64,000 nt of DNA from Actinoplanes missouriensis 431 (GTDB lineage: Bacteria > Actinomycetota > Actinomycetes > Mycobacteriales > Micromonosporaceae). The stretch covers positions 3,534,001 through 3,598,000 of the forward strand of contig NC_017093.1 in the NCBI RefSeq assembly GCF_000284295.1, in the 5' to 3' direction. The notes beneath the pieces were generated by a model. It worked only from the letters and a program-made list of their open reading frames with translations, ran no database searches and was not told where the DNA came from. Numbering within the stretch: position 1 is the first letter of the stretch; every line of letters begins with the position of its first letter. Positions 43,324-51,216 of this stretch are shown one piece after another. The translations under genes and the position numbers were made by a program.

Positions 43324-43659
43324 ATGACGGACGACGGATCTGCCCGCCTGGAGACGCTGCGCGGCTGGTGGCGGCTGCCCGACGAGACACGCAAGGACGT
43401 GCGTGCCCTCGCGAAGGCCGGCCGCCACCACCCGGACACCGAGACCGCCTGGGTGGCCTGGCGCTGGGCGCAGACGGTCCTGCCGGTGGGCGCGCCGGAG
43501 CCGGGCCGGTTCCGCAACATCGTGAGCGCGATCGGCTTCTGGCTGCACATCCTCGTCGATCTCGCGTCGGCCACCCACCCGGACGATCCCGCGGAGCCCC
43601 GGTGGCTGGACCGGCGGCGGGCCCGGCGCATCCTGCGCCTCGGCCCACCGATCAACTGA
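43324..43659 (+). CDS. Hypothetical protein
   Basis: A 111-residue protein (MTDDGSARLETLRGWWRLPDETRKDVRALAKAG). A Trp-rich helical N-terminus, WVAWRWAQTVLP, and a possible amphipathic or membrane helix around 65-80 (IVSAIGFWLHILVDLAS), ending with basic RRRARRILRLG. No family recognised. It begins 16 bases after the anti-sigma-like gene on the same strand, so it may belong to the same transcript. Confidence 0.65.
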   Translation: MTDDGSARLETLRGWWRLPDETRKDVRALAKAGRHHPDTETAWVAWRWAQTVLPVGAPEPGRFRNIVSAIGFWLHILVDLASATHPDDPAEPRWLDRRRARRILRLGPPIN

Positions 43660-43677
43660 TTGCGAGGGTACGGGGGG

Positions 43678-44172
43678 TCAGTCGCTCTTGCGTTTGTAGA
43701 TGCGGTTGACCTCCACCTCGGCGACCGTGACCGCCTCCTCCCACCCCTGCGGCAGCGTCCCCGGCCCGGGACGGGTGTGCTCGACCCGGCCGCCGGTGTG
43801 CAGCCGCAACCCGATGGTGTCCGGGTCGCTCGGGTAGATCGTGTGGACGATGTCGATCCGCCGCACCTCACGGGCCGGGTAGGTGGTCGCGGTGTTGTCG
43901 TTGCGGATCACCGTGAACGCGTCGTCCCGCAGCTCGATCGCCAGGACGGCGCGCCGGTCCCGCCACAGCGCCCGAACCGCGAAGATCCCGGCCACCGGCA
44001 CGAACAGCAGCGACGCCCAGAGGACCCACCCGACGAGGCCGGCCAGCCCGCCGACACAGAAGATCAGCATGAACGGGACAAACGAAAAGATCATCAGTAC
44101 GCCGGCGTCGCGCAGCACATGATCACGGTCCTGGTGGGTGGCCCGCCAGATGATCAGTTCACTGTTCTCCAC
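43678..44172 (-). CDS. Two-helix membrane protein with PH-like C-terminal domain
   Basis: A 164-residue protein. Two membrane helices (about 24-45 and 48-70: GVLMIFSFVPFMLIFCVGGL, WVLWASLLFVPVAGIFAV) are followed by a beta-rich cytoplasmic domain (AIELRDDAFTVIRNDNTATTYPAREVRRIDIVHT ... GLRLHTGG) resembling the PH-like bPH domains of small bacterial membrane proteins. C-terminus basic (YKRKSD). Role unknown. Converges on the preceding gene with 18 bases between. Confidence 0.65.
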   Translation of the reverse strand: MENSELIIWRATHQDRDHVLRDAGVLMIFSFVPFMLIFCVGGLAGLVGWVLWASLLFVPVAGIFAVRALWRDRRAVLAIELRDDAFTVIRNDNTATTYPAREVRRIDIVHTIYPSDPDTIGLRLHTGGRVEHTRPGPGTLPQGWEEAVTVAEVEVNRIYKRKSD

Positions 44173-44283
44173 GGCGTCATCGTCGCGGTGCCTGTCAACC
44201 GGGTTCGCCGTCCCTGAGGCGATTCAGCGAGCTGCCATGGTCTGTTCGGCTGCCGTTAACCTGTTCCGACCTAACATTCAGCC

Positions 44284-44838
44284 ATGACCGCGCCGATCAT
44301 CACCACCCGCGCCGACGTGGCGCGCTCCCTCGCGGATGCTCTCCTCGGCGAGGGCACCGATCGGTGGCGGCACAGCGCCGGTGTCGCGGCCCGCGCCTCC
44401 GACCTGGCGCTGCGGCTCGGCCTCGACCACGACCTGCTGGTCTCGGCCGCGTGGCTGCACGACATCGGCTACGCGGCGCCGCTCGTCGACACCGGCTTCC
44501 ATCCGATCGACGGCGCCCGGCACCTGACGAGCGAGGGCTGGCCGGCCCGGGTCGCCGGCCTGGTGGCCTACCATTCCGGCGCCCGCTTCGTCGCCGAGAT
44601 CCGCGGCCTCTCCGCCGAGCTCGCCGAGTTCCCCGACGAGCAGACGGTCGTCTCCGACGCGCTGACCTACGCCGACCAGACCGTCGGCCCGCGCGGCCAG
44701 CAGGTGGATCCCGAGGCGCGCTACACGGAGATGCTGCACCGGCACGGACCGTGCTCGTTCAACGCCCGCGTCGACCCGGTCCGGCGCCCCCACCTGCGGG
44801 CGATAGCCGCCCGCATCGACCACCTGCTGGCTCAGTAG
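44284..44838 (+). CDS. HD-domain phosphohydrolase
   Basis: A 184-residue HD-superfamily protein: WRHSAGVAARASDLALRLGL, LVSAAWLHDIGYAAPLVDTGFHPIDGARHL with the His-Asp pair, VAYHSGARFVAEIRGL and ALTYADQTVGPRGQQ with a further Asp. Metal-binding residues (His, His-Asp, Asp) are all present. HD enzymes hydrolyse phosphates from nucleotides or other metabolites; the substrate is not evident. ATG 44284 is well placed after the divergent promoter region. Three bases from its end begins the convergent quinone reductase gene. Confidence 0.9.
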   Translation: MTAPIITTRADVARSLADALLGEGTDRWRHSAGVAARASDLALRLGLDHDLLVSAAWLHDIGYAAPLVDTGFHPIDGARHLTSEGWPARVAGLVAYHSGARFVAEIRGLSAELAEFPDEQTVVSDALTYADQTVGPRGQQVDPEARYTEMLHRHGPCSFNARVDPVRRPHLRAIAARIDHLLAQ

Positions 44839-44844
44839 GCCTTT

Positions 44845-45750
44845 TCAGGGGATCAGGACCACGCCGCCGCGGACGCCGCCCCGGGCGAGCCGCTCGTGGG
44901 CGGCCGCCGCCTCGGCGAACGTGTAGACGCCGGCCACCCGCAACGGGATGTCGCCGCTGCCGACCAGCGCGACGAGATCGGCCAGCCGGCTGCCGTCCGA
45001 CTCGACCTCCAGCGCGACTGTCCGGATGCCCCGGACCGGCTCCGGGCGCAGCGGGGGAGAGGCGGCCACGTAACCGCCTCCGTCCCGTACCAGATCCAGA
45101 AGCGACGAACCGATCACCGCGAGGTCGACGACCGCGTCGAACGTGCCCTCCGGCTCCTCGGCGCGGGACAGGAACGCCGCGCCGAGCGACTCGACGAACT
45201 CCCGGTCGCCGTCCCCGGCGAGCCCGGTGGCGTGCAGCCCGGCCGCCCGGGCCAGCGCCAGCACGAACCCGCCGACCTGCCCGGCCGCGCCGGTGACCAG
45301 CACCGACGAGCCGGCCGGGAGGGCGAGCAGGTCGAGGGCCTGTGCCGCGGCGAGGCCGTTGGCCGGCAGGGTGGCCGCCTCGGTGGCGGGGACACCGGCG
45401 GGAGCGGCGGTCAGCGACGAGGCGTCGAGCACGACGTACTCGGCGTGGGCGCCCGCCGTCGTCCGCAGCCACGGCGAGAAGCCGATGACCTCGTCCCCGG
45501 CCGCGAACGCCTGCTCCGCCCCGGGACCTGTCGCGTCGACGCTGCCCGCGACATCCCAGCCGGGGGTGTAGGGGAGTTCGGTCGGCAGCGGCGCCGGGAA
45601 CGTCCCGGAGCGGACCATCAGGTCGACCGGGTGCAGCGAGGAGGCGGCGACCCGCACCCGCACCTGCCCCGGCCCGGGTTGGGGCACCGGCGCCTCGGCC
45701 ACCTGCAGAACCTCGGGCCCACCGAACTGTGAGTAGCTGACCGCGCGCAT
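44845..45750 (-). CDS. NADPH:quinone reductase-like zinc-independent alcohol dehydrogenase family protein
   Basis: A 301-residue medium-chain reductase starting at ATG 45750 (MRAVSYSQFGGPEVLQV). Domain order: GroES-like (1-120, VRVAASSLHPVDLMVRSG, PYTPGWDVAGSV), Rossmann NADPH domain with SSVLVTGAAGQVGGFVLALA, and a closing GGVRGGVVLIP. No structural zinc cysteines, so it is of the quinone-oxidoreductase type. Divergent from an HxlR-family regulator with an operator between, it is probably induced by electrophiles or quinones. Confidence 0.92.
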   Translation of the reverse strand: MRAVSYSQFGGPEVLQVAEAPVPQPGPGQVRVRVAASSLHPVDLMVRSGTFPAPLPTELPYTPGWDVAGSVDATGPGAEQAFAAGDEVIGFSPWLRTTAGAHAEYVVLDASSLTAAPAGVPATEAATLPANGLAAAQALDLLALPAGSSVLVTGAAGQVGGFVLALARAAGLHATGLAGDGDREFVESLGAAFLSRAEEPEGTFDAVVDLAVIGSSLLDLVRDGGGYVAASPPLRPEPVRGIRTVALEVESDGSRLADLVALVGSGDIPLRVAGVYTFAEAAAAHERLARGGVRGGVVLIP

Positions 45751-45817
45751 CGCTTGTTCTCCCTCATGCGTTTCGTGAACACCACGACCGTACGAATGAA
45801 GGGGCACTGTGAGAAAG

Positions 45818-45837
45818 TAGGTACCTGAAAGTACCTA
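45818..45837. promoter_or_regulatory. HxlR-type operator
   Basis: TAGGTAC, six bases (CTGAAA), GTACCTA. It lies 20 bases before the HxlR start and about 68 before the divergent reductase start. Perfect 7-bp arms; the left half is itself part of AGGTACCT. Probable binding site of the adjacent regulator. Confidence 0.65.
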
Positions 45838-45856
45838 GGGCACCGGGAGGTCCTCG

Positions 45857-46255
45857 ATGGCGACCACGTCCGCTGAGCAACGCCGTGACCAGGCGAAGCG
45901 GGAGTACGACGCGTTCCTGGACGCCTGCCCGACCCGGGAGCTTCTGAGCCGCCTCACCGACAAGTGGGTCGCCCTGGTGATCCCGGCGCTGGCCGGCGGC
46001 CCGCAGCGGCACAGCGAGCTGGCCCACCGCATCGCCGGCGTCAGCCAGAAGATGCTCACCCAGACGCTGCGGACCCTGGAGCGCGACGGCCTGGTGACCC
46101 GCACGGTGACGGCGTCGGTCCCGGTCCGCGTGGACTACGAGCTGACGCCGCTCGGGCACGAGCTGTTCCCGGTCATGCTCGCCATCAAGGCCTGGGCCGA
46201 GTCCCACATGGACCGGGTCTTCGAGGCGAGAGCCGAGTTCGACGCCCGCGCCTGA
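45857..46255 (+). CDS. HxlR-family transcriptional regulator
   Basis: A 132-residue winged-helix regulator: CPTRELLSRLTDKWVALVIPALAGGPQRHSELAHRIAGVSQKMLTQTLRTLERDGLVTRTV, with the single Cys near the start (ACPTREL) that in some HxlR proteins senses electrophiles. The C-terminal helix forms the dimer. ATG 45857 is preceded by GGGAGG. It should control the divergent quinone-reductase gene and itself through the inverted repeat at 45818. Confidence 0.93.
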   Translation: MATTSAEQRRDQAKREYDAFLDACPTRELLSRLTDKWVALVIPALAGGPQRHSELAHRIAGVSQKMLTQTLRTLERDGLVTRTVTASVPVRVDYELTPLGHELFPVMLAIKAWAESHMDRVFEARAEFDARA

Positions 46256-46366
46256 GAACGGGACCACTGTGGATCCCATTGATTGTTATGATCCCTTCGC
46301 TCGCACGGGGTGAGCGATCAGCTGTCCGGCATTGCCGGTCGGCTCGTCGGTCAGAGTGGAGGATTC

Positions 46367-46870
46367 TTGAAGTTTGTCAGTGGAATATCGGCAATGTTAT
46401 TGGCGGTCGGCGCCGCGGTTGCGGCCTTTCCGTCACCGGCTCAGGCGGACCCTTGGGACTGCAAGATCCTGATCGGCACACCCGCCAACAACAATGACAT
46501 CGAGTTGTGCTTCAGGGAGAGTCTCAAGTTCTTCCCCGGTGGGCCGGGGAAACCGAGCAGCGGCTTCACCCTGGAAACGGCGGTCGGGTTCGGCATCAGC
46601 GCCACCAAGAAGACCACGAAATGCAAGGTGACCGCCCGCGCGGAACTGCAGAAGATCGGATCGGCGCCGTGGAGCACCGGTGCCGTCACCAAGTCCTGCA
46701 CCGACGCGGTACTGAACCCGGGCACATACAAGCCCTATTTCCATCTGGAAACGGCCACCTTTGCAACGCATATGAGGTCCATCGGCTGCATCGACCTCTA
46801 TTACAACGGCAGTTCGACGTCGGGCTGGCAGCGCTGCTACACCACCGCCTGGCACGAGCGTCCGGGCTGA
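46367..46870 (+). CDS. Secreted protein of unknown function
   Basis: A 167-residue protein; TTG 46367 has GGAGG five bases upstream and begins a clear signal peptide (LKFVSGISAMLLAVGAAVAAFPSPAQA, cleavage after AQA about residue 27). The mature part has six cysteines (DCKIL, ELCFRES, KCKVTAR, KSCTDAV, GCIDLYY, RCYTTAW), suggesting disulfides, and looks beta-rich. No family recognised. A -10-like TATGAT lies at 46287-46292. The stretch just upstream (46256-46300) is AT-rich compared with the genome. Confidence 0.75.
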   Translation: MKFVSGISAMLLAVGAAVAAFPSPAQADPWDCKILIGTPANNNDIELCFRESLKFFPGGPGKPSSGFTLETAVGFGISATKKTTKCKVTARAELQKIGSAPWSTGAVTKSCTDAVLNPGTYKPYFHLETATFATHMRSIGCIDLYYNGSSTSGWQRCYTTAWHERPG

Positions 46871-46952
46871 GCCGTCCGGCTCGGCTGACCTCCGCGGCGG
46901 TGGACGCTTTCCTCCATCGCCGCGGAGGGGCGACATGTTCTAGGGTCGATGG

Positions 46953-47120
46953 GTGAGTGACCGAACCGCTGCCCTGCTCGTCATCCTCGGCGCAGCCGGG
47001 TTCATCCTCTTCGGAGTGTCCGTGATGGATATGTCGTGGTCGAAGGCCACGTTCATCATCGGAGTGCCTGCGGCGGCCTCCCTCAGCGCCCTTTATCTGA
47101 AGAGCCGTCAATCGCGCTGA
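46953..47120 (+). CDS. Small two-helix membrane protein
   Basis: A 55-residue protein from GTG 46953, too short for routine listing. It starts SDRTAALLVILGAAGFILFGVS (helix 1), then MDMSWSKATFIIGVPAAASLSALYL (helix 2) and a basic end KSRQSR. A typical small hydrophobic hairpin protein with positive-inside ends. The stop codon abuts the stop of the convergent gene at 47121. No family recognised. Confidence 0.6.
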   Translation: MSDRTAALLVILGAAGFILFGVSVMDMSWSKATFIIGVPAAASLSALYLKSRQSR

Positions 47121-47414
47121 TCAGGGCGTCGTGTTTCCGCGAGCGGCCGGCTCCGCCCAGACATGAGCGCCGGTGACCTGGGCGCCCGGCACGTCCCTCA
47201 GCAGCCCTTCGGGGTCGGCCAGCCCGGCGATGCTGCGCAGGAGGTCGGCGCGCAGCTCCACGGTGGCGGTCGCCAGGTCGTCGTCCTCGTCCTCCCAGTC
47301 GACGGCCGCCTCCCGCAGCCGCTGAACGGCGAGCCCGGTGACCGCGTCCGGGTCGTCGACGGTGACGGTGAGGCGGCAATGGAGATGCACCGTCAGGGGT
47401 CGCGGCGTCGTCAT
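47121..47414 (-). CDS. Hypothetical protein
   Basis: A 97-residue protein (MTTPRPLTVHLHCRLTVTVDDPDAVTGLAVQRLREAAVD), acidic in the middle (WEDEDDDLATATVEL), with one alpha/beta-type fold by pattern. Start ATG 47414 is chosen; longer frames cross the promoter of the divergent gene. No family recognised. It abuts the previous gene end-to-end without space for a separate terminator. Confidence 0.6.
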   Translation of the reverse strand: MTTPRPLTVHLHCRLTVTVDDPDAVTGLAVQRLREAAVDWEDEDDDLATATVELRADLLRSIAGLADPEGLLRDVPGAQVTGAHVWAEPAARGNTTP

Positions 47415-47511
47415 CCGCCGATGATCCCACCATCGCTCGAGGGGACGCCTGGCGAGCGGAGTGGAACGCGTTCTAGTCTCAGGGGCGTATCCGAGGCTGG
47501 GAGGCTCCGCT

Positions 47512-47937
47512 GTGACGACCGCCCGTGATCTGGCCCGGCGCTCGCAGGCGGCGGCGGGCGCCGGCGACCGTGCGGCCTGGCTCGCCCTGTTCGCCGACGA
47601 CGCCCTCGTGGAGGACCCGGTCGGCCCGTCGCCGCTCTCGCCCGACGGGACCGGCCATCGCGGCGCCGAGGCCATCGCCCGCTTCTACGACACCGTGATC
47701 GGCCAGGTGGAGGGCCTGCGGTTCGAGATCGAGCGCTCCTACCTCTGCGGCGACGAGGTGGCCGACGTCGGCGCCATCCACCTGGCCCTGCCCGGCGGCC
47801 ATTCCCGTCAGGTCCACGGCGTCTTCACCTACCGCTCCGACGGCGCCGGCCGGATCGCGGCGTTGCGCGCCTTCTGGGAGTTCGACGACCCGGCTACCCG
47901 CGAAGAAAAACCATCAGAGCCTCCCGGTATGGGATGA
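47512..47937 (+). CDS. SnoaL/NTF2-like protein (ketosteroid-isomerase fold)
   Basis: A 141-residue single-domain protein starting at GTG 47512 after GGGAGG. The helix ARDLARRSQAAAGAGDRAAWLALFADDALVEDPVG, then GAEAIARFYDTVIG and the strands VADVGAIHLAL, QVHGVFTYRSDGAGRIAALRAFWEFDD follow the SnoaL-like cone. Related proteins are isomerases, cyclases or ligand binders; activity cannot be deduced. The 3-prime end overlaps the convergent peptidase gene by 44 bases. Confidence 0.85.
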   Translation: MTTARDLARRSQAAAGAGDRAAWLALFADDALVEDPVGPSPLSPDGTGHRGAEAIARFYDTVIGQVEGLRFEIERSYLCGDEVADVGAIHLALPGGHSRQVHGVFTYRSDGAGRIAALRAFWEFDDPATREEKPSEPPGMG

Positions 47938-48961
47938 GAGTGCGCACGTCCAGGTACTCCTCCGGCCCGTGCTGGCCGTCCCCGCCGGGACCGAAGATGA
48001 CCGCGTCCACCCCGTGCGCCGAGTAGAACCGCCCGTCGGCGGCGCCGTGTTTGCGGAGCAGCGTCCCCTCGTACCCCTGTGCCTGGGCCGCGGACCGCAA
48101 CCGGCGGACGAAAGCGCTCGCCGGGTCGGCGGCATGCGGCGCGCCCTGCGCCTCCACGGTGACCCGCACGTCCGGCCCGGCCACCGATGCGAGGTAGGCG
48201 GCGACGTCGCCCGAGGTCAGGTCCGGGTCGGACGGCGGGAACCGGATGTCGAGCAGCGCCGACGCGTCGGCCGGGACGATGTTGGCGGCAATGTTCGACG
48301 TCTGGATCCGTGCCACGTTCACCGTGGTGGTCCACGATTCGGACGGCGGGACGGGGTAGCGGGCGAGCAGCCGCCCCACCGCCTCGGTGACCGCGACCAG
48401 GGCGTTCGTCCCCAGCCACGGATAGGCGGCGTGCGCGGTCCGCCCGGACGCGTCCAGCCGCACCCGGAGGATGCCCTTGGATTCGGTGACGATGCGCAGC
48501 CCGCTCTGCTCCCCGATGATCACGAAGTCGGCGCGGACGCCCTGGGCGACCTGGTGGCCGGTCCCGTCGAAACCGCCGACCTCCTCGTCGGTGACCAGTT
48601 GCAGCGCGATCGGGTGGGGCAGCGACCGGGCGCAGTCCCGGAACACCGTCGCCAGCACGACGGCTGCCGCTTTCATGTCGTGCGTTCCGCGCCCGTAGAG
48701 CCGGTCGCCGTCGCGGCGCGGGACGAACTGGGCGTCGGTGCCCGGCACCACGTCGAGGTGCGCGTTGAGGATCACCCGGGGCGTCTGCGGACCCGTGGTG
48801 ACCAGGGCGCTCGGCTTGCCGCCCGCCTCGAAGCGGCGCACCTCGAAACCCGGTCCGACCAGGTCGAGCACGAAGTCCAGGGCGCGCCGCAGCTCATCGG
48901 GCCGGTCCGCGGTGGACCGGATCCCGATCAGCCGCTCCACCGCCGCGAGAAGCGTCTCCAT
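47894..48961 (-). CDS. M20-family metallopeptidase/deacylase
   Basis: A 355-residue di-zinc enzyme. Motifs: LNAHLDVVPGTDAQF (His and Asp), YGRGTHDMKAAAVVL (bridging Asp), LVTDEEVGGFDG (catalytic and ligand Glu), IGEQSGLRIV, a dimerisation domain with SGRTAHAAYPWLGTNAL, and a late His in GGDGQHGPEEYLDV. Related enzymes include ArgE/DapE-like deacylases and dipeptidases; the substrate is unknown. Start ATG 48961. It is nine bases downstream of the DUF1684 gene on the same strand, so the two are probably co-transcribed. Confidence 0.93.
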   Translation of the reverse strand: METLLAAVERLIGIRSTADRPDELRRALDFVLDLVGPGFEVRRFEAGGKPSALVTTGPQTPRVILNAHLDVVPGTDAQFVPRRDGDRLYGRGTHDMKAAAVVLATVFRDCARSLPHPIALQLVTDEEVGGFDGTGHQVAQGVRADFVIIGEQSGLRIVTESKGILRVRLDASGRTAHAAYPWLGTNALVAVTEAVGRLLARYPVPPSESWTTTVNVARIQTSNIAANIVPADASALLDIRFPPSDPDLTSGDVAAYLASVAGPDVRVTVEAQGAPHAADPASAFVRRLRSAAQAQGYEGTLLRKHGAADGRFYSAHGVDAVIFGPGGDGQHGPEEYLDVRTLIPYREALMVFLRG

Positions 48962-48970
48962 CCGGGAACG

Positions 48971-49756
48971 CTAGCGCGGCTTCAGCTCACCCGCCTCGAC
49001 GGCGACCGGGAGCTTGTTGCCGGCCGGTGGGAGCGGGCACGTCGCGAACTCGGTGTACGCGCACGGCAGGTTGGTGGCCCGGTTGAAGTCCAGCGTCACC
49101 GAGCCGTCCGGTCCGGGCGGCGCGATGAACAGGCTGCGGTTCGCGGCGTACGTGGTGAGGCCGGACGTGGCGTCGGTGAAGAGCGCGAACAGCGAGCCGG
49201 GCGTGGACCCGTTGAAGACGATCAGCGACAGCGGCACGCCGCCGATCTCGAACTCCACGACGCCGGGGGACTCGTAGACGTGCTCGATCCCCTCGGCCAC
49301 CGACCCCACGGGTGTCGGCCGCGGTGCGTCGTAAGCCGCGAATTTTCCGGAGACGACCCATTTCTCGTCTGCCGGGTAAGCGGGCGTCCCGGTGTATGCC
49401 GCCAGCACCGGACTGGACGGGTGACGCGGCCGCACCACGTCGAACCCACCGCGCCGGGCGATCTCGATGACCGCGTCGCCCCATCCCACGGTCACATCGC
49501 CGCGCTCCGGAATGGGCGCGAACTGATGAGTTCCGGTCACCGGAGATCCGTCGACGAGGAGCTCCTCGCCCGGCTCCAAGGAGACCGTGACCCCGGACTC
49601 GCCGGTGCTCCACGACCCCGGAGCATCCGGGAACCGCTGCGGCTCCGCGGTCAGCCAGTGCAGCCCGGTGATCGCCAGGAACCCGTGCGGATCGGCTCGC
49701 CGTTTCTCGTGCGCCGCGTGCCACTCGTCCCACTGCTGCTGCCACAAGCTCGTCAT
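48971..49756 (-). CDS. DUF1684 protein
   Basis: A 261-residue protein: MTSLWQQQWDEWHAAHEKRRADPHGFLAITGLHWL, EEKWVVSGKFAAYD-like segment (DEKWVVSGKFAAYDAP), GVPLSLIVFNGSTPGSLFALFTDATSGLTTYAANRSLFI and the hallmark DFNRATNLPCAYTEFATCPLPPAGNKLPVAVEAGE. The NxxxCAY...TCPLPP motif defines DUF1684, a beta-rich cytosolic family of unknown activity. ATG 49756 is chosen; TTG 49765 is the other option. Upstream on the opposite side is the SAM-IV riboswitch promoter. Confidence 0.88.
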   Translation of the reverse strand: MTSLWQQQWDEWHAAHEKRRADPHGFLAITGLHWLTAEPQRFPDAPGSWSTGESGVTVSLEPGEELLVDGSPVTGTHQFAPIPERGDVTVGWGDAVIEIARRGGFDVVRPRHPSSPVLAAYTGTPAYPADEKWVVSGKFAAYDAPRPTPVGSVAEGIEHVYESPGVVEFEIGGVPLSLIVFNGSTPGSLFALFTDATSGLTTYAANRSLFIAPPGPDGSVTLDFNRATNLPCAYTEFATCPLPPAGNKLPVAVEAGELKPR

Positions 49757-49781
49757 ACCTGCCAACCCTAATCCCTACTTG

Positions 49782-49810
49782 TTGCCTGGGATATAAGGGT
49801 CTGCTACGTT
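49782..49810 (+). promoter_or_regulatory. Promoter of the SAM-IV riboswitch transcript
   Basis: TTGCCT (49782-49787), 17-base spacer, TACGTT (49805-49810), a reasonable vegetative promoter. The predicted transcript starts about 49817, right at the beginning of the riboswitch. Confidence 0.5.
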
Positions 49811-49818
49811 GTTGATCA

Positions 49819-49935
49819 GGTCATGAGTGCCAGCACGAAGCCCCGGCTTGCTGGCCGGCAACCCTTGCGTTCGCGATGGGGTGCCCCGGGTGAGGACCGG
49901 GCCGTGGTCGAACCCGACACGGCAAGTGCGAGCCG
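49819..49935 (+). ncRNA. SAM-IV riboswitch
   Basis: The leader contains GGTCATGAGTGCCAGC, then AGCCCCGGCTTGCTGGCCGGCAA, ACCC...GGGGTGCCCCGGGTGA, ACCGGGCC and ACGGCAAGTGCGAG, the conserved sequence order of the SAM-IV riboswitch, which binds S-adenosylmethionine with a SAM-I-like core but different peripheral helices and pseudoknot. It is found mainly in actinomycetes before sulfur-metabolism genes. It ends just before the ribosome site (GAGAGG) of the aminotransferase gene, suggesting that SAM binding blocks translation initiation. Identification is by recognition of the consensus, not a covariance search. Confidence 0.88.
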
Positions 49936-49945
49936 AGAGGTGCCC

Positions 49946-51163
49946 ATGTCCGTGTCCCTTGACATCGTCGGCGACGACCTGAAGGTCGCGCTCCCCACCG
50001 GCGAGACGGTCCGTTTCGCCCATCTCGACTACGCCGCCTCCGCGCCCTGCGTGTCGGCCGCGGCCGAGGCGGTGGCCGATCTCCTGCCGCGCTACGGCAG
50101 CGTTCATCGAGGCACCGGGGTACGGTCCCAGTCGTCCACGATCGCCTATGAGCTGGCCCGGGACGTGGTGGCCGAGTTCGTCGGCGCCGGACCCGAACAC
50201 GAGGTGATCTTCACTCGGAACACCACCGACGCGTTCAACCTGCTCGCCCGCTGCCTGCCGGCCGGCACCACGACGATCGTCTTCGACGGCGAGCACCACG
50301 CGAACCTGCTGCCCTGGCCGAACCCGGTCCGGCTGCCCGCGCCGTCGTCGCCGGCCGAGGCCCTGAGAAGCCTCGAGCAAGCCCTGAGGAACACGACGGG
50401 CGACGTCCTCGTGACCGTCACCGGCGCCAGCAACGTGACGGGCGAGATCTGGCCGGTCCGGCAGATCGCCGGCCTGGCCCACCACTACGGCGCGCGGGTG
50501 GCCGTCGACGCCGCCCAGCTGGCGCCGCATCGACCGGTGGACCTGACCGAGCTGCAGGCCGACTACCTGGCCTTCTCCGGTCACAAGCTGTACGCCCCGT
50601 TCGGCGCCGGCGTGCTGGCCGGCCGCTGGGACTGGCTGGACGCGGCACCCCCGTACCTGGCGGGTGGTGGCGCGAGCGCCGCCGTGGGCGACCGGCCCGG
50701 TGAGCTGGACTGGGCGACCGGCCCGGCCCGGCACGAGGGCGGCACCCCCAATCTGCTCGGCGCGGTCGCCGTCGCCGCGGTCTGCGAGGCCCTGACCGCC
50801 GCGGATCGTGACGTGCTCGCCGCGCAGGAGGAACTGCTGCTGGACCGGCTGCGGGCCGGGCTCGCGACGATCCCCGGCGTCACCGAGGTGAGCCTCTTCG
50901 GCCCGAAGCATCCCCGCGTCGGCATCGTGTCGCTGGCGTTCGCCGATGAGGACCCGGCGGACGTGGCGCTGCGACTCGGCCGCGACCACGGGATCGGCGT
51001 GCGTGCCGGGCAGTTCTGCGCGCACCCGCTGGTACGCCGGCTGACCGGGCGTGCCGAGACCGCGGACTGCGGCACGGCGACCGGTCTGCTGCGGATCAGT
51101 TTCGGTCTGGGCAGCACCACCGACGACGTCGATCGGGTGCTCGCGGCGCTGCGAAACACCTGA
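49946..51163 (+). CDS. Class V aminotransferase, cysteine-desulfurase-like, under SAM-IV control
   Basis: A 405-residue fold-type-I PLP enzyme starting at ATG 49946. FAHLDYAASAPC, the cofactor-phosphate segment TRNTTDAFNLLARCL, DGEHHANLLPW, VDAAQLAPHRPVDL, and the Schiff-base lysine in AFSGHKLYAPFGAGVLAG are typical of the SufS/NifS branch. A cysteine in a C-terminal loop (QFCAHPLVRR) is in the region of the desulfurase nucleophile. SAM-riboswitch control suggests a role in sulfur mobilisation or methionine/cysteine metabolism. No Fe-S scaffold gene is adjacent. Confidence 0.9.
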   Translation: MSVSLDIVGDDLKVALPTGETVRFAHLDYAASAPCVSAAAEAVADLLPRYGSVHRGTGVRSQSSTIAYELARDVVAEFVGAGPEHEVIFTRNTTDAFNLLARCLPAGTTTIVFDGEHHANLLPWPNPVRLPAPSSPAEALRSLEQALRNTTGDVLVTVTGASNVTGEIWPVRQIAGLAHHYGARVAVDAAQLAPHRPVDLTELQADYLAFSGHKLYAPFGAGVLAGRWDWLDAAPPYLAGGGASAAVGDRPGELDWATGPARHEGGTPNLLGAVAVAAVCEALTAADRDVLAAQEELLLDRLRAGLATIPGVTEVSLFGPKHPRVGIVSLAFADEDPADVALRLGRDHGIGVRAGQFCAHPLVRRLTGRAETADCGTATGLLRISFGLGSTTDDVDRVLAALRNT

Positions 51164-51216
51164 TCCGCAACCGGGAAGTCACCGGGCTGATCGGCGTCGC
51201 TGCCGATCATCGCAAT

